Source: CAYSEW01 sp964430245
GTDB taxonomy: Bacteria; Bacteroidota; Bacteroidia; Flavobacteriales_D; Parvicellaceae
DNA: 64,000 nucleotides
Direction of reading: 5' to 3'
Assembly: GCA_964430245.1 (NCBI GenBank)
Contig: CAYSEW010000003.1
Span: 62,001 to 126,000 of the forward strand
The position numbers were made by a program, and so were the translations under genes. Of this stretch, positions 9,692-17,278 are shown piece after piece. Numbering within the stretch: the first letter of the stretch is position 1; every line of letters starts with the position of its first letter. The notes under the pieces are model-generated. The model had not been told where the DNA came from. It ran no database searches and saw nothing but the letters and a program-made list of their open reading frames with translations.

Positions 9692-11734
9692 ATGCGATAT
9701 TTGGTTTTTATATTTCTCCTTGCTTTTGGCAACTTATCCTTAACCCAAGTTCCATTAAAGATCACTGATTCTACAGATAATGGTTGGCAATACCTTGAAG
9801 ATCATTCCAGCTATTATTATTCAGAAAATGACACTTTAACTATTGATGGTATACTAGCAAACCCAGATGCAATTGAATTCAAAAAATTAATTGGTGATGA
9901 AGTAAATGATAAACATTATACAGAAGAATGGTGCTGGCTAAAATTAGAGATCAATAATAAAAGTAATTTTTCTTCTGATTGGTTAGTCTATTATGGAGCC
10001 AAGCATCTTAAATTATATGAAATTAAAAACGATAAAACTTATCGAATTCATGAAACTGGTAGTGGATTAAATTCTAAAGACAGAGAAATAATACATGGAA
10101 ATGTAAATTTTGTAAAGATCATCCTCAGTCCTAATTCCATTAGCACCTACTACATACAATTAAAAGGATTTTATGGAGTAATAGGAAAATTAATAAAAGC
10201 AAAACCTATTGAAGATAAATTCAAAAAGTCCAATTACTGGATGGGAATTTTTATGGGAGTTATGCTCATAATATTAATTACCAATTTTATATTATACTGG
10301 TCATCTAAGGATAAAACATACCTTATTTATTCTGCATACGTGCTCTTTTTTACGTTAATGTGTTTATGTTTTAAGGGAAGTTTATTTGAACTTTTTTTTC
10401 CAAATACAACCTGGATTAACAATTTTGAGTTCATTATTACTTTAGCTTCAACCACGCTAATTATTTATGCTGTATTTACCAACTCTTTTTTACAGCTTAA
10501 AGAAAAAAATATTTTATGGCATAAAATCATTAGAATAAGTATCTACACTTCATTGGTGCTATATCTATTTATGGCATTTTTAATGTATTCAGGTTTTTTC
10601 TACATCACTACTCTTATTATTTTATTCTGGACACTAGCATTGTTCATTTTATGTAATATTCCTGCTATCATTCAATGGAGAAAAAAATTCCAACCTGCCG
10701 GTATGTTTGTACTAGGAAATTTAATCTTAATTGGAGGACAATTTTTATTTCTACTTGCAAAAACTGGTGGTGGGACAGAAGACAACACTTTTACTATTTA
10801 TTATTATTTAGAATTTTCATTGATCTGCCAGGTCATCATTTTCTCTAAGGGAATTGGAGACAGGATCAATATCATGCGAAAAGAGAGTGAACAAGCACAG
10901 GAAAAAGCCATGCTTCAGCTAGAAACCAAAGTAAAAGAAAGAACGCAACAGCTTAACGAACAAAAATTATTAGTAGAAGAACAAAATCAGGAGATCAAAG
11001 ACTCCATTACTTATGCAAAGCGTATTCAGGAAGCTATACTTCCTAATTCAAATGCTGTGAAAGAAACATTTCCAGATAGTTTTGTTTTGTACCAACCAAA
11101 AGACATTGTTGCAGGAGATTTCTATTGGATGGAAAGATCTGATGAGCTCATCAATTTTGCAGTAGCAGACTGTACAGGACATGGGGTTCCTGGAGCTATG
11201 GTTTCTATTGTTTGCCACAATGCATTGAACAGGTCTGTAAGAGAATATAATTGTACTGAGCCAGCAGCTATTTTAGATAATACTAGAAAACTGGTAATAG
11301 ATTCCTTATCCAAAAACAAAATGGACGTAAAGGATGGCATGGACATTTCTTTAATTAGCTATGATCCTAAAAAAATGAACATCTTATTTGCTGGAGCCAA
11401 TAACGGACTTTACTTAATTAGAAATAACGAGCTAACTAATTACAAATCCGACAGACAACCTATTGGAGTTTTTGAAGATCAAAAACCCTTTAATCAGCAA
11501 AAAATCGACCTGCAAAAAGGAGATATCATTTACTTATATACAGATGGGTTTGCCGATCAATTTGGTGGTGAAAAAGGAAAAAAGCTAAAAACATCTAACT
11601 TTAAAAAACTATTGATTGAAATTCATCAACTTCCAATGAATGAACAAAAAGAAAAGCTTCATCAATCATTCGAAAATTGGAGAAATGAGATCGAACAAAT
11701 AGATGATCTATGTATTGCTGGAATTAGGTTTTAA
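9692..11734 (+). CDS. 7TM-DISM sensor with SpoIIE-type PP2C phosphatase domain
   Basis: A 680-residue membrane signalling protein. The order is signal peptide (1-19), an extracellular 7TMR-DISM beta-rich domain (about 25-165, with EEWCWLKLEINN), seven hydrophobic segments (about 180-385), a coiled coil (about 395-440, ending LLVEEQNQEIKDSITYAKRI), then a SpoIIE/PP2C serine phosphatase (about 445-680). Metal-binding motifs are visible in the phosphatase (AGDFYWM, ADCTGHGVPGAM, DGMDISLI, YLYTDGFADQFGG). Such proteins turn an outside signal into dephosphorylation of a partner, often an anti-anti-sigma factor; no partner gene is nearby. A TTTG ends one base before the ATG. The gene at 58871-60952 has the same linker and phosphatase but a TPR sensor half. 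Confidence 0.9.
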   Translation: MRYLVFIFLLAFGNLSLTQVPLKITDSTDNGWQYLEDHSSYYYSENDTLTIDGILANPDAIEFKKLIGDEVNDKHYTEEWCWLKLEINNKSNFSSDWLVYYGAKHLKLYEIKNDKTYRIHETGSGLNSKDREIIHGNVNFVKIILSPNSISTYYIQLKGFYGVIGKLIKAKPIEDKFKKSNYWMGIFMGVMLIILITNFILYWSSKDKTYLIYSAYVLFFTLMCLCFKGSLFELFFPNTTWINNFEFIITLASTTLIIYAVFTNSFLQLKEKNILWHKIIRISIYTSLVLYLFMAFLMYSGFFYITTLIILFWTLALFILCNIPAIIQWRKKFQPAGMFVLGNLILIGGQFLFLLAKTGGGTEDNTFTIYYYLEFSLICQVIIFSKGIGDRINIMRKESEQAQEKAMLQLETKVKERTQQLNEQKLLVEEQNQEIKDSITYAKRIQEAILPNSNAVKETFPDSFVLYQPKDIVAGDFYWMERSDELINFAVADCTGHGVPGAMVSIVCHNALNRSVREYNCTEPAAILDNTRKLVIDSLSKNKMDVKDGMDISLISYDPKKMNILFAGANNGLYLIRNNELTNYKSDRQPIGVFEDQKPFNQQKIDLQKGDIIYLYTDGFADQFGGEKGKKLKTSNFKKLLIEIHQLPMNEQKEKLHQSFENWRNEIEQIDDLCIAGIRF

Positions 11735-11737
11735 ACC

Positions 11738-12697
11738 CTAAAGGATTTCATTGATAATCCTATCTACGGAATAGCCATCGGCTTCTGCCATGTAATTACG
11801 TACCAAACGATGTCTTAAAATGGGCTTTGCTACTGCCTGTACATCTTCGATATCAGGTGAGTACTTCCCGTTAACTGCAGCATGACATTTAGCTCCAATG
11901 ATCAAATATTGTGAAGCCCTAGGGCCAGCACCCCAAGAAATATATTTTTTAATAAGCGCTGGTGAATCCGCTACACTTGGACGTGTTCGGGTGTTTAATT
12001 GAACAGCATATTCCATTACATTATCTGGGACAGGAATTCTTCTCATTAATTCCTGAAAGTAAAGAATCTCTTCTCTGCTTAAGATATGATTAAGCTGGGA
12101 TTGCTGATCTCCAGTTGTAGCTTTTACAATAGCAACTTCTTCTTCATAAGATGGATAATCTACCCACACATTGAACATAAAACGATCTAATTGAGCTTCT
12201 GGTAAAGGATAGGTTCCTTCCTGCTCTATTGGATTTTGTGTTGCCAATACAAAGAAAGGTTCTTCCAACTGATGTCCCTTTCCAGCTACGGTTACAGATC
12301 TTTCCTGCATGGCTTCTAATAAAGCAGCTTGAGTTTTAGGTGGTGTTCTATTGATCTCATCTGCCAATATAATATTGGCAAATAAAGGCCCTTTTATAAA
12401 TTTAAAATTCCTAGCATCATCCAAAATCTCTGCACCAATTATATCTGAAGGCATAAGGTCTGGAGTAAACTGAATACGGCTGAAAGACAGCCCTAAAACA
12501 TCAGCTATTGTACTTACTAATAATGTTTTAGCTAAACCAGGCACACCTACCAACAAACAATGTCCTTTAGAAAAAACAGAGATTACCACCTGCTTAACTA
12601 CCTCTTCCTGACCTACAATTACTTTAGCTATTTCCGAGTTCAATGCTTTGTACTTATCTACAAACGCATCTAAAGCCTCTACATCCGATTTATACAT
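11738..12697 (-). CDS. MoxR family AAA+ ATPase
   Basis: A 319-residue AAA+ ATPase of the MoxR group, chaperone-like proteins that help assemble or activate partner proteins. Walker A is GVPGLAKT (51-58) and Walker B is LADEINR (111-117). The sensor-1 region ([28 protein letters not shown]) and sensor-2 region are intact. MoxR genes usually lead an operon with DUF58 and VWA-domain genes; here the downstream neighbour is convergent and the upstream neighbour divergent, so the gene is alone. The full-length, conserved sequence argues that it is functional. Confidence 0.93.
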   Translation of the reverse strand: MYKSDVEALDAFVDKYKALNSEIAKVIVGQEEVVKQVVISVFSKGHCLLVGVPGLAKTLLVSTIADVLGLSFSRIQFTPDLMPSDIIGAEILDDARNFKFIKGPLFANIILADEINRTPPKTQAALLEAMQERSVTVAGKGHQLEEPFFVLATQNPIEQEGTYPLPEAQLDRFMFNVWVDYPSYEEEVAIVKATTGDQQSQLNHILSREEILYFQELMRRIPVPDNVMEYAVQLNTRTRPSVADSPALIKKYISWGAGPRASQYLIIGAKCHAAVNGKYSPDIEDVQAVAKPILRHRLVRNYMAEADGYSVDRIINEIL

Positions 12698-12802
12698 GCT
12701 AGTTATTTATTTAAAGTTTAAATATAATTGAAATTAATACAGACTCACCAAAGTTTATTTGTATTCAATAATTTATAAATGAATAGTATCTTTAACGCAT
12801 AA

Positions 12803-13615
12803 ATGATTACAAATAGTCTGCCATATAAAATTATTGAACCAAGAGGCATAAAAAAGCCAGTATTACTAAGTATTCCACATAGTGGAACCTTATTTCCTAA
12901 AGAAATAAAAAACCAGTATGTTCCTGAATTAATTAGTCAACCTGATGATACTGATTGGTACTTAGATAAATTATATGATTTTGCTTCTGAAATGGGGATT
13001 ACAGTCATTCAAGCTATTTATTCTAGATGGGTGATCGACCTGAATAGAAATCCAGGAAACACAGCTTTATATGATGATGGGCGAATTATTACCTCTTTAT
13101 GTACCCTTACAGATTTTCTTGGAAACCCTATTTACAGAGATCATCAACATGAACCAGACAAGAAAGAGATAGAAAGAAGGAAAAAAACTTACTTCTGGCC
13201 TTATCATCATAAAATTCATGAACAAATACAAAAAATAAAAGATGAATTTGGCCAAGTATTATTTTGGGATGCTCATTCTATAAGAAGAAATGTAAAAACA
13301 ATTAGAAAAGAATCTTTTCCAGACTTAATACTAGGAGATAATGATGAAAAAACAGCTAATAAAAACCTTATTAACATTGCCTTAAATCAGTTAGGTTCAT
13401 CTAATTTTAAGATTAATCACAATCATCCTTTTAAGGGTGGTTACCTAACCCGTTCTATTGGAAACCCTACTCAAAACATACATGCTTTACAGCTAGAGAT
13501 GTCCAAAGATCTTTACATGTCTGACAATGAAACTAAATACGACAACAAAAAGGCAGAATCAGTTAAAAAACTTTTAATGAATACCATACAACAATTAATT
13601 GCCGAATTATCGTGA
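12803..13615 (+). CDS. hutG: N-formylglutamate amidohydrolase
   Basis: A 270-residue cytoplasmic enzyme of the N-formylglutamate amidohydrolase family, which hydrolyses N-formyl-L-glutamate to glutamate and formate. Family segments are visible: LLSIPHSGTLFP near the N-terminus, SRWVIDLNRNP (about 70-80), a DAHSI motif (about 155) and a C-terminal ALQLEMSKDLYM block. The next gene is hutF, which makes its substrate; the ORFs overlap by four bases (GTGA), indicating translational coupling. Together they form the last two steps of the five-step histidine degradation route. HutH, HutU and HutI are not in the window. Confidence 0.92.
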   Translation: MITNSLPYKIIEPRGIKKPVLLSIPHSGTLFPKEIKNQYVPELISQPDDTDWYLDKLYDFASEMGITVIQAIYSRWVIDLNRNPGNTALYDDGRIITSLCTLTDFLGNPIYRDHQHEPDKKEIERRKKTYFWPYHHKIHEQIQKIKDEFGQVLFWDAHSIRRNVKTIRKESFPDLILGDNDEKTANKNLINIALNQLGSSNFKINHNHPFKGGYLTRSIGNPTQNIHALQLEMSKDLYMSDNETKYDNKKAESVKKLLMNTIQQLIAELS

Positions 13616-14976
13616 AAAAATTTGAGTTTAAATATTTACTACAAGAAACTGGCTGGGAAGAAAATATGACAGTTGAAACTGACGATACTGGAATCATTTC
13701 TTCTATTCATCCTACAGAAAATTCATTAAATAACAATGATATAGCAATTCCTGGTTTTCAAAATGCTCATTCTCACGCATTTCAATATGCGATGGCAGGA
13801 TTAGCAGAACTTCATCCAACAGATAGTAATAAAGATGATTTCTGGAGCTGGAGAAATGCAATGTATCAGCTGGCATTACAAATTGAACCAGAAGAGCTTG
13901 AATCAATAGCATCATTATTATATGCAGAAATGGTTAGACATGGGTATACTCATGTTGCAGAATTCCATTACTTACATCATGATAAAGACGGTAAGCCCTT
14001 TCAAAATTTAGCTGAAATGGGAGCCAGACTTATACAGGCTGCAAAAAATGCGGGTATTAACATTACCCTAATTCCTATTTTCTATCAAAAAGGTGGGTTT
14101 GGAAAAGATCCATTAACAGATCAAAAAAGATTCATATCACCTGATATTGAGGCTTATTTAAAGCTTTATGAAAGCACAGTGAGCTCTACTAAAAATTACA
14201 TCCATTCAGGTGTTGGTTTAGGCATACATTCCATGAGAGCTGTTGAAACAAATGATATCATAGCGCTTTCCAATTATAGGAATGGAAATACCCCTTTTCA
14301 TATCCATGTTTCTGAACAGCTCAAAGAAATAGAAGATTGTATAAATTATTTAAATGCTCGACCTGTAGAGTGGCTGGCACATAATATTGAACTTTCAGAA
14401 AATTATCATTTAGTACATGCTACTCATTTAATTGATGATGAAATACAGAAAATTGCCAGCTCTAAAGCAAATGTAGTACTCTGCCCTTCTACAGAAGGAA
14501 ACCTTGGTGATGGCTTATTCCCTTTAGGTAAATTTCTTGATCTAAAAGGTAATTGGTCCATAGGCACTGATAGTCATGTTGGTTTAAATCCAATGGAAGA
14601 GATTAGGATATTAGATTATGGACAACGATTGATTACACATCAAAGAAATACTTTTGCTAATTCTAGTTCTGGAGACAGTGGTTTTAATGCCATACAAAGT
14701 GCACTTAAAAGTGGAAGGAAAGCCATGGGAAATAATAATACATCGTTTTTTAAACCAGGAGAATCACTAAATGCAGTAGTAGTTTCATTAGAACACCCTC
14801 TCACCTCCTCTTCCAACCTTCAAAACCTTTGTAATACAATAATTTACTCATCAGATGTTAGTATGATAAAAGGTACTATCGTGAATGGTAGTTGGATGGT
14901 TGAAAATGGAGTGCATCAAAACAATGAAATTGGAACAAATTTCATCAAAACAATGAAAAAACTGAATTATAGATAA
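13612..14976 (+). CDS. hutF: Formimidoylglutamate deiminase
   Basis: A 454-residue amidohydrolase-superfamily enzyme that converts N-formimidoyl-L-glutamate to N-formyl-L-glutamate plus ammonia. The metal-binding HxH is His53/His55 in NAHSHAFQ. Further family segments are DFWSWRNAMY, a GVGLGIHSMRAV strand, FHIHVSEQ, LVHATHL, and the acidic GTDSHVGLNP loop. Length matches the HutF family (about 450). It starts with GTG inside the hutG stop, so the pair is coupled. With HutG this is the five-step Hut branch, which releases formate rather than formamide, and two strong formate-using functions are encoded within 10 kb. Confidence 0.93.
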   Translation: MKKFEFKYLLQETGWEENMTVETDDTGIISSIHPTENSLNNNDIAIPGFQNAHSHAFQYAMAGLAELHPTDSNKDDFWSWRNAMYQLALQIEPEELESIASLLYAEMVRHGYTHVAEFHYLHHDKDGKPFQNLAEMGARLIQAAKNAGINITLIPIFYQKGGFGKDPLTDQKRFISPDIEAYLKLYESTVSSTKNYIHSGVGLGIHSMRAVETNDIIALSNYRNGNTPFHIHVSEQLKEIEDCINYLNARPVEWLAHNIELSENYHLVHATHLIDDEIQKIASSKANVVLCPSTEGNLGDGLFPLGKFLDLKGNWSIGTDSHVGLNPMEEIRILDYGQRLITHQRNTFANSSSGDSGFNAIQSALKSGRKAMGNNNTSFFKPGESLNAVVVSLEHPLTSSSNLQNLCNTIIYSSDVSMIKGTIVNGSWMVENGVHQNNEIGTNFIKTMKKLNYR

Positions 14977-14978
14977 TT

Positions 14979-16067
14979 TTAAGATTTAGACCCCATTATC
15001 TTTAAGTGATTAGCATGGTGCTTAAGTGCTTGTAAAAAGGATTGATTGGCATGATAAGGCAATCCAAATTCATGAGCAGTTTCTTTAACTATTTTAGAAA
15101 GCTCATAATAATGAACATGGCAAATAGTTGGAAATAAATGATGCTCTATTTGGTAATTCAACCCTCCAATAAACCAAGAAAAAAAGCTTTTTCTGTTGCT
15201 AAAGTTAGCAGTCGTTTCCATTTGATGTACATACCAATTTTTTTCAATATTTCCTTCTTGATCAGGTAATGGAAAATCTGTTTGATCCACTATATGAGCA
15301 CATAGAAAAACTGTTGTTAAAAATAATCCTGCAATAAAGTGCATAAGCAAAAAGCCAGCAATAGTAATTCCTATATTTCCAGTAAAAAATATAGGCAATC
15401 CTATTATATAGGATAGATAAAAAAATTTCCAGATCGTTAAACTAATTACTGCTTTAGATAATGTGGTCCCTTGAGTAGCAACAAGATTTTTTTTATTGTA
15501 TTTAACAATTTGAATAAAATCCTTAGTAAGTATCCATGAAATAGACATTAAACCATATAAGAACCAAGCATAATAATGCTGGTATCCATGATGGGGTTTT
15601 CTTTTCTGTGAATCAGAAAAACGAAGTATTATACCTGCATCAACATCCTCATCCATTCCTATAATATTAGTATAGGTATGATGAAGTACATTGTGTTGAA
15701 TCCTCCAGTTAACATCAAACCCACCAACAATATTTAAACAATATCCGAAAATTTTATTTACAGTTGGATTTTTTGAATAAGCACCATGATTGGCATCATG
15801 CATAATTGAAAGACCAATTCCAGCCATTCCAAATCCCATCAAAGACCACATTATCAAATGAAACCACCAAACATTAAAAATGTTAATTGTAATCAACGTA
15901 AAGGGTAGGAAAAATAGAGTAAGCATAAAAACAGTTTTAAAATGCATAGCTGCATTACTGTTCTTAGTTAGATTATTATCCTTAAAATAGGCGTTAACTC
16001 TTTTTCTTAAAACCTTTACAAATTCAGGTTTTTGAGTATCAAATTGTATCGTATTGTTATTAGAAAT
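14979..16067 (-). CDS. Fatty acid desaturase, front-end type (probable ATT start)
   Basis: A membrane di-iron fatty acid desaturase. The three His boxes are HDANH, HNVLHH and QIEHH. Gln in the third box is the mark of front-end (delta-5/delta-6-like) desaturases, here without a fused cytochrome b5. The first ATG (15947) would remove 40 residues that remain in frame and align residue by residue with the tandem paralog (QFDTQKPEFVKVLRKRVN against QFDTQKTEFVKVLRKRVN). No ATG, GTG, TTG or CTG lies in that stretch and a TAG bounds it upstream. An ATT at 16065-16067 aligns exactly with the paralog's ATG and gives the same length, 362 residues. I therefore prefer ATT; the fallback is a shortened protein from 15947, or a sequence error. 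The gap to the upstream desaturase is 16 bases, so they form one operon. Confidence 0.85.
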   Translation of the reverse strand: MSNNNTIQFDTQKPEFVKVLRKRVNAYFKDNNLTKNSNAAMHFKTVFMLTLFFLPFTLITINIFNVWWFHLIMWSLMGFGMAGIGLSIMHDANHGAYSKNPTVNKIFGYCLNIVGGFDVNWRIQHNVLHHTYTNIIGMDEDVDAGIILRFSDSQKRKPHHGYQHYYAWFLYGLMSISWILTKDFIQIVKYNKKNLVATQGTTLSKAVISLTIWKFFYLSYIIGLPIFFTGNIGITIAGFLLMHFIAGLFLTTVFLCAHIVDQTDFPLPDQEGNIEKNWYVHQMETTANFSNRKSFFSWFIGGLNYQIEHHLFPTICHVHYYELSKIVKETAHEFGLPYHANQSFLQALKHHANHLKIMGSKS

Positions 16068-16083
16068 AATATTTACCTATTAA

Positions 16084-17172
16084 TTAATTAGAAATTCCTA
16101 GTTTTTTCAATTGCCTAGTATGACAGCTTAAAGCATCAAAAAAAGTAGTAAAAGAATGATAAGGGAGACCAAATTCTTCAGCTGTTTTTTTAACAATAGG
16201 GCTTAATTTCCGATAATGTACATGACATATATTGGGAAAAAGATGGTGCTCAACTTGAAAATTCAAACCACCAACATACCATGAAAACAAACGTGCTTTA
16301 TGTGCAAAATTAGAAGTAGTATGTAGTTGATGTGCAAACCAATTGTGTTCCATATTACCACTTTCTTTAGGTTTAGGGTAATCAGCATTCTCAACAACAT
16401 GTGCACACTGAAATACAATAGCAAGAACAAAACCAGCTATAAAATGCATTATAAAAAACCCAACCAATGCTGTCCACCATGTAGAAGCAAAAATCAATGG
16501 AATAACTAAAATATATCCGTAATAAAATATTTTAGAAAATATTAAAAAGGTTAATGCTTTTGAAAAATTAATCTTTTGAAGATTTAACAATCCTTTTCTT
16601 TTATATCGGAACAATTGTAAGAAATCTTTATCTAAAGCCCATGAAATAGTCATTAATCCATATAAAAACCAAGCATAAATATGTTGAAACCTATGGAATT
16701 TTTTTCTTTTTTGATCAGGAGAAAACCTCATTAATGGATCAGAATCCAAATCCTCATCCATACCAGATATATTGGTATAAGTATGATGTAATACATTATG
16801 CTGTAGCTTCCAGTTAGTAGCACTTCCTCCAATTAAATGAATCAGATATCCTAAAATAGAATTGACTCTTTTAGATTTTGAATATGAACCATGATTTGCA
16901 TCATGCATAATACTCATACCAATACCAGCCATTCCAAAACCCATTACAGCCCAAAGCAAGAGATTGATCCACCAAGATTCAATGATTCCAGAAATGATGA
17001 ATGAAAAAGGAACAAAATAAATTGAGATCATGAATATGGTCTTGAAAACCATATTAAAGTTACTATTTTTAGAAAGATTTCTCTCTTTAAAATACTGATT
17101 AACTCTTTTTCTAAGAACCTTAACAAATTCTGTTTTTTGGGTATCAAATTGAACTCTACTAAATTGGCTCAT
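16084..17172 (-). CDS. Fatty acid desaturase, front-end type
   Basis: A 362-residue membrane desaturase that introduces double bases' equivalent in lipids, i.e. a carbon-carbon double bond in fatty acyl chains, using a di-iron centre. His boxes are HDANH (90-94), HNVLHH (125-130) and QVEHH (306-310); further conserved histidines are in FQCAHVVE. Four to six hydrophobic segments are present (about 42-62, 66-88, 163-180, 210-258). The Gln-containing third box resembles linoleoyl-CoA / delta-6 desaturases. It is the first gene of a tandem pair; the second copy begins 16 bases downstream and is about two-thirds identical by eye. A -7 box lies 25 bases upstream of the ATG. Substrate position is not predictable from sequence. 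Confidence 0.92.
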   Translation of the reverse strand: MSQFSRVQFDTQKTEFVKVLRKRVNQYFKERNLSKNSNFNMVFKTIFMISIYFVPFSFIISGIIESWWINLLLWAVMGFGMAGIGMSIMHDANHGSYSKSKRVNSILGYLIHLIGGSATNWKLQHNVLHHTYTNISGMDEDLDSDPLMRFSPDQKRKKFHRFQHIYAWFLYGLMTISWALDKDFLQLFRYKRKGLLNLQKINFSKALTFLIFSKIFYYGYILVIPLIFASTWWTALVGFFIMHFIAGFVLAIVFQCAHVVENADYPKPKESGNMEHNWFAHQLHTTSNFAHKARLFSWYVGGLNFQVEHHLFPNICHVHYRKLSPIVKKTAEEFGLPYHSFTTFFDALSCHTRQLKKLGISN

Positions 17173-17197
17173 AATATGTTATATTCTAAATTTATGG

Positions 17198-17205
17198 CAA
17201 AGATA
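17198..17205 (-). promoter_or_regulatory. -7 box (TATCTTTG) for the desaturase pair
   Basis: Read on the minus strand, TATCTTTG fits TAnnTTTG exactly, 25 bases before the ATG at 17172. It separates the desaturase pair from the formate dehydrogenase gene upstream on the same strand, suggesting an independent transcription unit. No TTG is seen at the -33 position. Confidence 0.45.
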
Positions 17206-17278
17206 TATCGAATAATCCTAAATACTATTAAAAAAGCATTATTTAATAGACATTTAATTGTTAGTAGTTTTTAGTATT

